Shown here: positions 22,701 to 34,738 of the stretch, in pieces
Layout: each line of letters begins with the position of its first letter
How positions within the stretch are numbered: the stretch's first letter is position 1
NCBI GenBank assembly: GCA_943735955.1
Contig: OX030955.1
Location: forward strand, 2,253,234-2,317,233
Direction of reading: 5' to 3'
Origin: Piscicola geometra
Taxonomy: Eukaryota > Annelida > Clitellata > Hirudinida > Piscicolidae
Length of the DNA stretch: 64,000 nt
The notes under the pieces: model-generated
Databases searched by the model: none
What the model saw: only the letters and a program-made list of their open reading frames with translations
Told to the model about the DNA's origin: nothing
Position numbers and translations under genes: made by a program

Positions 22701-25700
22701 GTGTCAATGGTGAGAGAGTAGAAGAGTGTCAAGTGTCAAAGGTGAGAGAGTAGAAGAGTGTCAAGTGTCAAAGGTGAGAGAGTAGAAGAGTGTCAAGTGT
22801 CAAAGGTGAGAGAGTAGAAGAGTGTCAAGTGTCAAAGGTGAGAGAGTAGAAGAGTGTCAAGTGTCAAAGGTGAGAGAGTAGAAGAGTGTCAAGTGTCAAA
22901 GGTGAGAGAGTAGAAGAGTGTCAAGTGTCAAAGGTGAGAGAGTAGAAGAGTGTCAAGTGTCAAAGGTGAGAGAGTAGAAGAGTGTCAAGTGTCAATGGTG
23001 AGAGAGTAGAAGAGTGTCAAGTGTCAAAGGTGAGAGAGTAGAAGAGTGTCAAGTGTCAATGGTGAGAGAGTAGAAGAGTGTCAAGTGTCAATGGTGAGAG
23101 AGTAGAAGAGTGTCAAGTGTCAATGGTGAGAGAGTAGAAGAGTGTCAAGTGTCAATGGTGAGAGAGTAGAAGAGTGTCAAGTGTCAAAGGTGAGAGAGTA
23201 GAAGAGTGTCAAGTGTCAAAGGTGAGAGAGTAGAAGAGTGTCAAGTGTCAATGGTGAGAGAGTAGAAGAGTGTCAAGTGTCAAAGGTGAGAGAGTAGAAG
23301 AGTGTCAAGTGTCAATGGTGAGAGAGTAGAAGAGTGTCAAGTGTCAAAGGTGAGAGAGTAGAAGAGTGTCAAGTGTCAAAGGTGAGAGAGTAGAAGAGTG
23401 TCAAGTGTCAAAGGTGAGAGAGTAGAAGAGTGTCAAGTGTCAATGGTGAGAGAGTAGAAGAGTGTCAAGTGTCAAAGGTGAGAGAGTAGAAGAGTGTCAA
23501 GTGTCAATGGTGAGAGAGTAGAAGAGTGTCAAGTGTCAATGGTGAGAGAGTAGAAGAGTGTCAAGTGTCAAAGGTGAGAGAGTAGAAGAGTGTCAAGTGT
23601 CAAAGGTGAGAGAGTAGAAGAGTGTCAAGTGTCAATGGTGAGAGAGTAGAAGAGTGTCAAGTGTCAAAGGTGAGAGAGTAGAAGAGTGTCAAGTGTCAAT
23701 GGTGAGAGAGTAGAAGAGTGTCAAGTGTCAAAGGTGAGAGAGTAGAAGAGTGTCAAGTGTCAAAGGTGAGAGAGTAGAAGAGTGTCAAGTGTCAAAGGTG
23801 AGAGAGTAGAAGAGTGTCAAGTGTCAAAGGTGAGAGAGTAGAAGAGTGTCAAGTGTCAAAGGTGAGAGAGTAGAAGAGTGTCAAGTGTCAAAGGTGAGAG
23901 AGTAGAAGAGTGTCAAGTGTCAAAGGTGAGAGAGTAGAAGAGTGTCAAGTGTCAAAGGTGAGAGAGTAGAAGAGTGTCAAGTGTCAAAGGTGAGAGAGTA
24001 GAAGAGTGTCAAGTGTCAAAGGTGAGAGAGTAGAAGAGTGTCAAGTGTCAATGGTGAGAGAGTAGAAGAGTGTCAAGTGTCAATGGTGAGAGAGTAGAAG
24101 AGTGTCAAGTGTCAAAGGTGAGAGAGTAGAAGAGTGTCAAGTGTCAAAGGTGAGAGAGTAGAAGAGTGTCAAGTGTCAATGGTGAGAGAGTAGAAGAGTG
24201 TCAAGTGTCAAAGGTGAGAGAGTAGAAGAGTGTCAAGTGTCAAAGGTGAGAGAGTAGAAGAGTGTCAAGTGTCAAAGGTGAGAGAGTAGAAGAGTGTCAA
24301 GTGTCAAAGGTGAGAGAGTAGAAGAGTGTCAAGTGTCAAAGGTGAGAGAGTAGAAGAGTGTCAAGTGTCAAAGGTGAGAGAGTAGAAGAGTGTCAAGTGT
24401 CAAAGGTGAGAGAGTAGAAGAGTGTCAAGTGTCAAAGGTGAGAGAGTAGAAGAGTGTCAAGTGTCAATGGTGAGAGAGTAGAAGAGTGTCAAGTGTCAAA
24501 GGTGAGAGAGTAGAAGAGTGTCAAGTGTCAAAGGTGAGAGAGTAGAAGAGTGTCAAGTGTCAAAGGTGAGAGAGTAGAAGAGTGTCAAGTGTCAAAGGTG
24601 AGAGAGTAGAAGAGTGTCAAGTGTCAAAGGTGAGAGAGTAGAAGAGTGTCAAGTGTCAAAGGTGAGAGAGTAGAAGAGTGTCAAGTGTCAAAGGTGAGAG
24701 AGTAGAAGAGTGTCAAGTGTCAAAGGTGAGAGAGTAGAAGAGTGTCAAGTGTCAAAGGTGAGAGAGTAGAAGAGTGTCAAGTGTCAAAGGTGAGAGAGTA
24801 GAAGAGTGTCAAGTGTCAAAGGTGAGAGAGTAGAAGAGTGTCAAGTGTCAAAGGTGAGAGAGTAGAAGAGTGTCAAGTGTCAAAGGTGAGAGAGTAGAAG
24901 AGTGTCAAGTGTCAATGGTGAGAGAGTAGAAGAGTGTCAAGTGTCAAAGGTGAGAGAGTAGAAGAGTGTCAAGTGTCAATGGTGAGAGAGTAGAAGAGTG
25001 TCAAGTGTCAAAGGTGAGAGAGTAGAAGAGTGTCAAGTGTCAAAGGTGAGAGAGTAGAAGAGTGTCAAGTGTCAAAGGTGAGAGAGTAGAAGAGTGTCAA
25101 GTGTCAAAGGTGAGAGAGTAGAAGAGTGTCAAGTGTCAAAGGTGAGAGAGTAGAAGAGTGTCAAGTGTCAAAGGTGAGAGAGTAGAAGAGTGTCAAGTGT
25201 CAAAGGTGAGAGAGTAGAAGAGTGTCAAGTGTCAATGGTGAGAGAGTAGAAGAGTGTCAAGTGTCAAAGGTGAGAGAGTAGAAGAGTGTCAAGTGTCAAA
25301 GGTGAGAGAGTAGAAGAGTGTCAAGTGTCAAAGGTGAGAGAGTAGAAGAGTGTCAAGTGTCAAAGGTGAGAGAGTAGAAGAGTGTCAAGTGTCAAAGGTG
25401 AGAGAGTAGAAGAGTGTCAAGTGTCAATGGTGAGAGAGTAGAAGAGTGTCAAGTGTCAATGGTGAGAGAGTAGAAGAGTGTCAAGTGTCAAAGGTGAGAG
25501 AGTAGAAGAGTGTCAAGTGTCAATGGTGAGAGAGTAGAAGAGTGTCAAGTGTCAAAGGTGAGAGAGTAGAAGAGTGTCAAGTGTCAAAGGTGAGAGAGTA
25601 GAAGAGTGTCAAGTGTCAAAGGTGAGAGAGTAGAAGAGTGTCAAGTGTCAAAGGTGAGAGAGTAGAAGAGTGTCAAGTGTCAAAGGTGAGAGAGTAGAAG

Positions 25701-28700
25701 AGTGTCAAGTGTCAAAGGTGAGAGAGTAGAAGAGTGTCAAGTGTCAATGGTGAGAGAGTAGAAGAGTGTCAAGTGTCAAAGGTGAGAGAGTAGAAGAGTG
25801 TCAAGTGTCAAAGGTGAGAGAGTAGAAGAGTGTCAAGTGTCAAAGGTGAGAGAGTAGAAGAGTGTCAAGTGTCAAAGGTGAGAGAGTAGAAGAGTGTCAA
25901 GTGTCAAAGGTGAGAGAGTAGAAGAGTGTCAAGTGTCAATGGTGAGAGAGTAGAAGAGTGTCAAGTGTCAAAGGTGAGAGAGTAGAAGAGTGTCAAGTGT
26001 CAAAGGTGAGAGAGTAGAAGAGTGTCAAGTGTCAATGGTGAGAGAGTAGAAGAGTGTCAAGTGTCAAAGGTGAGAGAGTAGAAGAGTGTCAAGTGTCAAT
26101 GGTGAGAGAGTAGAAGAGTGTCAAGTGTCAATGGTGAGAGAGTAGAAGAGTGTCAAGTGTCAAAGGTGAGAGAGTAGAAGAGTGTCAAGTGTCAAAGGTG
26201 AGAGAGTAGAAGAGTGTCAAGTGTCAAAGGTGAGAGAGTAGAAGAGTGTCAAGTGTCAAAGGTGAGAGAGTAGAAGAGTGTCAAGTGTCAATGGTGAGAG
26301 AGTAGAAGAGTGTCAAGTGTCAAAGGTGAGAGAGTAGAAGAGTGTCAAGTGTCAAAGGTGAGAGAGTAGAAGAGTGTCAAGTGTCAAAGGTGAGAGAGTA
26401 GAAGAGTGTCAAGTGTCAAAGGTGAGAGAGTAGAAGAGTGTCAAGTGTCAAAGGTGAGAGAGTAGAAGAGTGTCAAGTGTCAAAGGTGAGAGAGTAGAAG
26501 AGTGTCAAGTGTCAAAGGTGAGAGAGTAGAAGAGTGTCAAGTGTCAATGGTGAGAGAGTAGAAGAGTGTCAAGTGTCAATGGTGAGAAAGTAGAAGAGTG
26601 TCAAGTGTCAAAGGTGAGAGAGTAGAAGAGTGTCAAGTGTCAAAGGTGAGAGAGTAGAAGAGTGTCAAGTGTCAAAGGTGAGAGAGTAGAAGAGTGTCAA
26701 GTGTCAATGGTGAGAGAGTAGAAGAGTGTCAAGTGTCAAAGGTGAGAGAGTAGAAGAGTGTCAAGTGTCAATGGTGAGAGAGTAGAAGAGTGTCAAGTGT
26801 CAATGGTGAGAGAGTAGAAGAGTGTCAAGTGTCAAAGGTGAGAGAGTAGAAGAGTGTCAAGTGTCAAAGGTGAGAGAGTAGAAGAGTGTCAAGTGTCAAA
26901 GGTGAGAGAGTAGAAGAGTGTCAAGTGTCAATGGTGAGAGAGTAGAAGAGTGTCAAGTGTCAAAGGTGAGAGAGTAGAAGAGTGTCAAGTGTCAAAGGTG
27001 AGAGAGTAGAAGAGTGTCAAGTGTCAATGGTGAGAGAGTAGAAGAGTGTCAAGTGTCAAAGGTGAGAGAGTAGAAGAGTGTCAAGTGTCAAAGGTGAGAG
27101 AGTAGAAGAGTGTCAAGTGTCAATGGTGAGAGAGTAGAAGAGTGTCAAGTGTCAATGGTGAGAGAGTAGAAGAGTGTCAAGTGTCAATGGTGAGAGAGTA
27201 GAAGAGTGTCAAGTGTCAATGGTGAGAGAGTAGAAGAGTGTCAAGTGTCAAAGGTGAGAGAGTAGAAGAGTGTCAAGTGTCAAAGGTGAGAGAGTAGAAG
27301 AGTGTCAAGTGTCAAAGGTGAGAGAGTAGAAGAGTGTCAAGTGTCAAAGGTGAGAGAGTAGAAGAGTGTCAAGTGTCAAAGGTGAGAGAGTAGAAGAGTG
27401 TCAAGTGTCAATGGTGAGAGAGTAGAAGAGTGTCAAGTGTCAATGGTGAGAGAGTAGAAGAGTGTCAAGTGTCAAAGGTGAGAGAGTAGAAGAGTGTCAA
27501 GTGTCAAAGGTGAGAGAGTAGAAGAGTGTCAAGTGTCAATGGTGAGAGAGTAGAAGAGTGTCAAGTGTCAAAGGTGAGAGAGTAGAAGAGTGTCAAGTGT
27601 CAAAGGTGAGAGAGTAGAAGAGTGTCAAGTGTCAATGGTGAGAGAGTAGAAGAGTGTCAAGTGTCAAAGGTGAGAGAGTAGAAGAGTGTCAAGTGTCAAT
27701 GGTGAGAGAGTAGAAGAGTGTCAAGTGTCAAAGGTGAGAGAGTAGAAGAGTGTCAAGTGTCAAAGGTGAGAGAGTAGAAGAGTGTCAAGTGTCAAAGGTG
27801 AGAGAGTAGAAGAGTGTCAAGTGTCAAAGGTGAGAGAGTAGAAGAGTGTCAAGTGTCAAAGGTGAGAGAGTAGAAGAGTGTCAAGTGTCAAAGGTGAGAG
27901 AGTAGAAGAGTGTCAAGTGTCAAAGGTGAGAGAGTAGAAGAGTGTCAAGTGTCAAAGGTGAGAGAGTAGAAGAGTGTCAAGTGTCAAAGGTGAGAGAGTA
28001 GAAGAGTGTCAAGTGTCAAAGGTGAGAGAGTAGAAGAGTGTCAAGTGTCAAAGGTGAGAGAGTAGAAGAGTGTCAAGTGTCAATGGTGAGAGAGTAGAAG
28101 AGTGTCAAGTGTCAAAGGTGAGAGAGTAGAAGAGTGTCAAGTGTCAAAGGTGAGAGAGTAGAAGAGTGTCAAGTGTCAATGGTGAGAGAGTAGAAGAGTG
28201 TCAAGTGTCAAAGGTGAGAGAGTAGAAGAGTGTCAAGTGTCAATGGTGAGAGAGTAGAAGAGTGTCAAGTGTCAATGGTGAGAGAGTAGAAGAGTGTCAA
28301 GTGTCAATGGTGAGAGAGTAGAAGAGTGTCAAGTGTCAATGGTGAGAGAGTAGAAGAGTGTCAAGTGTCAAAGGTGAGAGAGTAGAAGAGTGTCAAGTGT
28401 CAATGGTGAGTCACCAGAAAAGAGTTCGTCGTCGTGCTGCAGCGCCGAGGCGAAACCAAAGTCTGTCAACTTGACGTTGTTGTCGCTGTCGATCATGATG
28501 TTTTCTGCCTGAGTAAACAAATGGATGAGTAAACAAATGGATGAGTAAACAAATGGATGAGTAAACAAACGAATGGATGAGTAAACAAATGGATGAGTAA
28601 ACAAATGGATGAGTAAACAAATGGATGAGTAAACAAATGGATGAGTAAACAAATGGATGAGTAAACAAATGGATGAGTAAACAAACAAATGGATGAGTAA

Positions 28701-31700
28701 ACAAATGGATGAGTAAACAAATGGATGAGTAAAAAAACGAATGGATGAGTAAACAAATGGATGAGTAAACAAATGGATGAGTAAACAAATGGATGAGTAA
28801 ACAAATGGATGAGTAAACAAATGGATGAGTAAACAAATGGATGAGTAAACAAATGGATGAGTAAACAAATGGATGAGTAAACAAACAAATGGATGAGTAA
28901 ACAAATGGATGAGTAAACAAATGGATGAGTAAACAAACGAATGGATGAGTAAACAAATGGATGAGTAAACAAATGGATGAGTAAACAAATGGATGAGTAA
29001 ACAAATGGATGAGTAAACAAATGGATGAGTAAACAAATGGATGAGTAAACAAATGGATGAGTAAACAAATGGATGAGTAAACAAATGGATGAGTAAACAA
29101 ATGGATGAGTAAACAAATGGATGAGTAAACAAATGGATGAGTAAACAAATGGATGAGTAAACAAATGGATGGATAGATAAATGGATGGATAGATAAATGG
29201 ATGGATAGATAGATGGATGAATAGGATAGATTGATGAAAGATAGATGCTTAAGAAAAAAGGCAGATAGGTTTGTTTACAGCAATAGGACGATAAACAACC
29301 TTTTATATCGGCAAGTGCTACGTAGGAGTAAGTGCGCACAAGAAAGACACAAGCAATAGACACCTTTCAAGAAACAAAAAATAAACTTTTATTTACGTGG
29401 GTGCGCCTTATGCACGGTGTTTTACGCCGATATACACCCTTCAGTATTGCGTTGTATTTAAGTTTGTATTGTATTGTATTTAAGTTTGTATTGTATTTTA
29501 TTTAAGTTTGTATTGTATTGTATTAAAGTTTGTATTGTATTGTATTTAAGTTTTTACAGTATTGTGTTTAAGTTTTTACTGTATTTAAGTTTTTACTGTA
29601 TTTAAGTTTTTACTGTATTTAAGTTTTTACTATATTTAAGTTTTCACTGTATTTAAGTTTTTACTGTATTTAAGTTTTTACTGTATTTAAGTTTTCACTG
29701 TATTTAAGTTTTTACTGTATTTAAGTTTTTACTGTATTTAAGTTTTTACTGTATTTAAGTTTTTACTGTATTTAAGTTTTTACTGTATTTAAGTTTTTAC
29801 TGTATTTAAGTTTTTACTGTATTTAAGTTTTTACTGTATTTAAGTTTTTACTGTATTTAAGTTTTTACTGTATTTAAGTTTTTACTGTATTTAAGTTTTT
29901 ACTGTATTTAAGTTTTTACTGTATTTAAGTTTTTACTGTATTTAAGTTTTTACTGTATTTAAGTTTTTACTGTATTTAAGTTTTTACTGTATTTAAGTTT
30001 TTACTGTATTTAAGTTTTTACTGTATTTAAGTTTTTACTGTATTTAAGTTTTTACTGTATTTAAGTTTTTACTGTATTTAAGTTTTTACTGTATTTAAGT
30101 TTTTACTGTATTTAAGTTTTTACTGTATTTAAGTTTTTACTGTATTTAAGTTTTTACTGTATTTAAGTTTTTACTGTATTTAAGTTTTTACTGTATTTAA
30201 GTTTTTACTGTATTTAAGTTTTTACTGTATTTAAGTTTTTACTGTATTTAAGTTTTTACTGTATTTAAGTTTTTACTGTATTTAAGTTTTTACTGTATTT
30301 AAGTTTTTACTGTATTTAAGTTTTTACTGTATTTAAGTTTTTACTGTATTTAAGTTTTTACTGTATTTAAGTTTTTACTGTATTTAAGTTTTTATTGTAT
30401 TGTAGTGAATTGTATTTAAGTTTGTATTGTATTGTAGTGAATTGTATTTAAGTTTGTATTGTATTGTAGTGAATTGTATTTAAGTTTGTATTGTATTGTA
30501 GTGAATTGTATTTAAGTTTGTATTGTATTGTAGTGAATTGTATTTAAGTTTGTATTGTATTGTATTGTATCGTACAAGCTTCAAGGAGCAGCACAGCTCA
30601 CCTTGATATCGCGATGGGCGATGTTTTCCGAGTGCATGAACTCAACCGCCATCAGCAGTTGCCGCATTATTTGCCTGCTTGAGAAGGACATTAGGAATCG
30701 TAATTATTGATGAATGATTAATTATTGATGAATGATTAATTATTGATGAATGATTAATTATTGATGAATGATGAATTATTGATGAATGATTAATTATTGA
30801 TGAATGATTAATTATTGATGAATGATTAATTATTGATGAATGATTAATTATTGATGAATGATTAATAATTGATGAATGATTAATTATTGATGAATGATTA
30901 ATTATTGATGAATGATTAATTATTGATGAATGATTAATTATTGATGAATGATGAATTATTGATGAATGATTAATTATTGATGAATGATGAATTATTGATG
31001 AATGATTAATTATTGATGAATGATTAATAATTGATGAATGATTAATTATTGATGAATGATTAATTATTGATGAATGATTAATAATTGATGAATGATTAAT
31101 TATTGATGAATGATTAATAATTGATGAATGATTAATTATTGATGAATTATTAATTATTGATGAATGATTAATTATTGATGAATGATTAATTATTGATGAA
31201 TGATTAATTATTGATGAATGATGAATTATTAATGAATGATTAATTATTGATGAATGATTAATTATTGATGAATGATTAATTATTGATGAATGATGAATTA
31301 TTGATGAATGATGAATTATTGATGAATGATTAATTATTAATGAATGATTAATTATTGATGAATGATTAATTATTGATGAATGATTAATTATTGATGAATG
31401 ATTAATTATTGATGAATAATTAATTATTGATGAATGATTAATTATTGATGAATGATTAATTATTGATGAATGATTAATTATTGATGAATGATTAATTATT
31501 GATGAATGATGAATTATTGATGAATGATGAATTATTGATGAATGATGAATTATTGATGAATGATTAATTATTGATGAATGATTAATTATTGATGAATGAT
31601 TAATAATTGATGAATGATTAATTATTGATTAATTATTAATTACTGATGAATTATTAATTATTGATGAATGATTAATTATTGAAGAATAATTAATTATTGA

Positions 31701-33984
31701 TGAATGACTAATTATTGATGAATGATTAATTATTGATGAATGATTAATTATTGATGAATGATTAATTATTGATGAATGATTAATTATTGATGAATGATTA
31801 ATTATTATTTTTGTTAATAACAGTAATAATAATAATGATGTTAATCATTTTTTTCGTGACAATGAAAATATGAACGCAGTATGTGTGTGTGACGTGTACA
31901 GCTTCAAGCCTCTTTAAACTAATTAATAAGCTACCATTCGTTGGTTTACATAAGAGCGTCGAATTATACAGAACAGCTTATATTTATGGTGTTTAATGAT
32001 TTAATTATTATTATTTGTTGACCTGGTTCTCAGTTCTGATATGGTGACCACTTCTGTCAGGACATCAAAAAGTTCTTTCTTGCAACTGTTGTTGTTGTTG
32101 TAGTTGTTGTAGTTGGTGTTGTTGTAGTTGTAGTTGGTAATGTCGATAGTTGTATATTATTTTATCAATCAATAATTACTTCAATTATATATTATAATTA
32201 ACTGATTCCCACTTCGGAGAATCTCTTATAGCAGGCAATTATGCGAGAGTGAAAACAACAGTTGGCCTCATTACACGCCATCCTTTTGACCTGCTTTACT
32301 AATCCATGTGGCATAAATCTTGCCTACTTCAGTATTCTCTAGTTTCTAAGAAACAAAAAATTTCAGACAAAAATCCTGCAATTGAGCTGCTTTCGTGTGC
32401 AAATACCTGCAAATTTTTATTCGTTTGGACATAGTAAGTGAAGTATCATCATCATCCATATCATCATCCTCATCCTCATCATCATCATCATCATCACCAT
32501 CACCATCATGGCAGCTTGAAGTAAGGTAAGTGGCTCCCATAGTCTAGATACATATGACATAAGTATTAAAACAATGTTATAACACATGGAATACAAAAGA
32601 GGTGCAACTGAAGACAATGAGCGCCACTTGAGCCCCTCAAGAACGCCATAGTGAAATGATGAATTTCCATGGGAGTCTCGGAAGGGAAGGAGGGAGGGAG
32701 GGAGGGAGGGAGGGAGAGAGGGATGGAGGGAGAGAGGGAGGGAGGGAGGGAGGGAGGGAGGGAGGGATGGAGGGAGGAAGGGGATGGTATTCAGAAGTTT
32801 GTTTGCTCAAAGGGCGCCTTACCTTGCCTTTGCGCTATATTAAATAAACATCATCAGTATCACCATCGTCATCATCATCATCCTCATCATCATCATCCTT
32901 ATCATCATCGTCATCATCATCATCATGACAAAAAAAACGCCTAGCGATTTGCTTTTAGGCACAGTAGCGTGTAATTGGTGCGTAAAGAGCAAGCGGACCA
33001 GTGCATCGACCTGTTGTTTTTGATGACGAATTGATCGTATCTGCGCACTTTCAATTAGGTGCTTGAAAGTAAAATGAAAACATCTAATAATGAATAGATT
33101 AAATTCTCTGGTCCATAAAATGCTGTGACAAGTAAATAAGGCATACGCAATGAAGGTCGGTGAATCGTCGTGAAAGAGAAATAAATTAAATGCTTTAAAT
33201 CAGCGGAAGAGTAGGTTCCATTAAATGTTACATTAAATATTAAATTAATGCGTGAATATAAATTAAACTGCGTTAAACTCGGATAACTTGAAGTAATAAC
33301 CCTAAATAGGAGAGAAAGGTTTTGAACTATTTTCGATGGTATTTATCTATCAAGCCACTGTTTGAACCCAGTTTTTAACCTACTGTCTTTTATCCGTTTC
33401 CTTCATTCCCCTCCTGGCATATATGTTACATTGATATTTTAAAACTAAAAATGTATTTTGAAGAATTATCACAAATAAATTATTGTATAAATAATTTTAT
33501 TTACTCTGCATTATTATAATTTCACTTCAACTTTTTGTAGCTTCAAATCACTTCATGGTAATTGTGGGTGTGTCTAGAAGGACCACTTGATAAATGGTCT
33601 TAATGAGTAGCCTATTCAATTGCATTCTAGGTTGCAGCATAGGCATTTAAAATGCTTATTAAATATATTTAAAACATACATTTTGAACAAATTAAATAAA
33701 TTATCGGACTGACTAATAGCTTTCATGAATATTAAACACTTATGAAAACACTTTCAGGCTTTAGACTTATGAATCTTACGCATTTAGAATAACCAACAAT
33801 TATACATGAACCAATTGAATTGAAATGCCCCTAGAAGCATGACCCCACACATAAACAATATGACTAAAAGTGTCTTAATCAAAAATGTACATTGGCCATT
33901 AACCTCCATCATATTCATCCTCATAATCAGCCAAAGTGAAAGTTCATTAACAATCATTTTCGAAAATAAAGAGAAAAAAAACAC

Positions 33985-34032
<48 letters not shown>

Positions 34033-34738
34033 ATTCATCATCATCATCATCATAATCATCCGAATTACTCACAGTTCCATGACAAGCAGGATGTGTGTGG
34101 AGGAAAGGAAGAATTCATGGAGATCTACTGTGATGTTAGAGTGATAAAGAGTTACTTTAATAAATGGTCTATTAGAATTAATTAAAATGTTGTTTTTATA
34201 ATTTACACTGAAAAATGAGTTGAATATTATTATTAGTATTTAATAGTTTAAAGAGTACAAATCTCCCAATGGTAGCTTACTGATATAAGGGTGGCTAGTA
34301 ACTTGCTGTAGAATGGTCACTTCGGTGAGGGTTGACTCTTTGAGCGTTTCATCCTCACCAACCAACTCCACTATCTTGACGGCAAGTCTCCTATCAGAAT
34401 GCCTGCATCTGCACTCATGCACCACTCCACTGACCCCTCTGATTGCATTACAGGGTTGGAAGCAGAATGGAGCAGGTTATTGGTGCAAACAAAATTGGAA
34501 AATATGATTATTATTTCATTAAAGATTATCAATACTGACATAGTTTTCAAAAAGTTTTCTTCACTCACGTTCCTAGAATCCCGAGAACTTCATACTTTTT
34601 GATGAAACTTGAAAGAACTTCATCTTTATGAAAGTCAATGTGGAGTGGGAAGATTTGTAACTTATCGTCAAGCTCATCTGAGTCGCTTGTCATAGACTCA
34701 AAAAGGCCGCAAATAGGGTTACTCCGCAGTATGGTCAT
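19730..34738 (-). CDS. PHKG: Phosphorylase b kinase gamma catalytic subunit
   Basis: Ser/Thr kinase that activates glycogen phosphorylase. Eleven exons: 34738-34569, 34438-34281, 34127-34073, 32085-32023, 30674-30602, 28508-28415, 21727-21637, 21210-21057, 20774-20655, 20265-20191, 19888-19730; 403 residues, the usual family length. Kinase landmarks are the Gly loop GTGVSG (57-62), ATP-site Lys78 in LAVKIVE, HRDIKAEN (169-176; most relatives have Pro where this has Ala174), Asp189 of DFG, and activation segment [13 protein letters not shown]. Asp205 sits where vertebrate gamma has Glu182, which stands in for a phosphorylated residue and keeps the kinase on. The C-terminal regulatory (calmodulin-binding) half is recognisable: [15 protein letters not shown], then [19 protein letters not shown], then RALLFQNIP. 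The gene spans 15 kb because its introns carry minisatellites; intron 6 alone is 6.7 kb. PHKG1 and PHKG2 are vertebrate duplicates, so no number is given. Confidence 0.96.
20880..21056. repeat. CCATCCAACCAACCATATAT array, PHKG intron 8
   Basis: Tandem C/A-rich repeats on plus. In gene sense they are (GGTT/GGAT)-type and start at the exon 8 donor ATG|GTTGGTTGGATGG (exon end 21057). Confidence 0.9.
21215..21478. repeat. GGTGCATGGATGGAGGGAGG minisatellite, PHKG intron 7
   Basis: About eight units of 28 to 36 bp. In gene sense they are C/A-rich (CCTCCATCCATGCACCAAC) and lead to the exon 8 acceptor. The donor side of the same intron is GTTGTTGTT-rich, so both ends follow the GT-then-CA pattern. 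Confidence 0.85.
21730..22035. repeat. Polypurine GGA/GAAGGG tract, PHKG intron 6
   Basis: About 300 bp with almost only A and G on plus. In gene sense it is a long polypyrimidine tract ending in CTCCTCCTCCAG at the exon 7 acceptor (start 21727). The poly-Arg frame across it is an artefact. Confidence 0.9.
22100..22462 (+). mobile_element. 3' end of a non-LTR retrotransposon (LINE)
   Basis: An in-frame tail ending [16 protein letters not shown] and TAA at 22310-22312 has the LKTHxFxLA signature common at the C-terminus of L2/CR1-like reverse transcriptases. A 3' UTR follows with GCGCTGCAGTTGCGTGCCCG and (ATT)n to 22462. The 5' part is missing. It sits antisense in PHKG intron 6. The same 3' tail ends the SINE at 44431. 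The clade is not resolved. Confidence 0.65.
22664..28408. repeat. 32-bp minisatellite, about 180 copies, PHKG intron 6
   Basis: Head-to-tail unit of exactly 32 bp: first 20 bases GTGTCAAGTGTCAAAGGTGA, then GAGAGTAGAAGA. The register never slips over 5.7 kb. The only common variant is A or T inside CAA(A/T)GG, A being the more frequent; one other change (GAGAAAG) was seen near 26585. There are no spacers, so this is not a CRISPR array. It ends seven bases from the exon 6 donor (28415). The gene-sense strand of the unit has no GT and no AG dinucleotide; the antisense strand carries AAG|GTGAG in each A-type unit. Confidence 0.98.
28513..29166. repeat. 16-bp minisatellite, about 40 copies, PHKG intron 5
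   Basis: Unit GAGTAAACAAATGGAT, with a few units extended by 4 bp (AAACAAAC or AACGAATGG). In gene sense the last unit provides the exon 6 acceptor (TTTGTTTACTCAG, exon start 28508). Every sense frame is open across the array. Confidence 0.95.
29448..30570. repeat. 17-bp minisatellite, about 48 core copies, PHKG intron 5
   Basis: Core unit ACTGTATTTAAGTTTTT (about 29577-30395), flanked on both sides by a longer related unit TTTAAGTTTGTATTGTATTG, sometimes with a GTAGTGAATTG insert. It ends about 30 bases from the exon 5 donor (30602). Confidence 0.95.
30700..31806. repeat. 18-bp AT-rich minisatellite, about 61 copies, PHKG intron 4
   Basis: Unit ATTATTGATGAATGATTA with point variants (GATGAATTA, TTAATAATT). 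It starts about 25 bases from the exon 5 acceptor (30674). Confidence 0.95.
32086..34072. other. PHKG intron 3
   Basis: About 2 kb with no exon that I can support. It contains short arrays: (TCA)n at about 32447-32510, 32850-32928 and 33985-34060, and a (GGGA)n purine block at about 32682-32780. The donor side is GATGAT-rich in gene sense, and the acceptor side is CAACAACTACAACAACAG. Confidence 0.7.

Noticed and set aside
22664..28408. CRISPR-like array
   Set aside because: Direct tandem repeats with no spacers, in an intron of an animal gene; a minisatellite.
28368..29363. 331-codon minus ORF
   Set aside because: It is the 16-bp array read through into PHKG exon 6. The real exon has a good acceptor at 28508, and upstream and downstream exons splice in phase.
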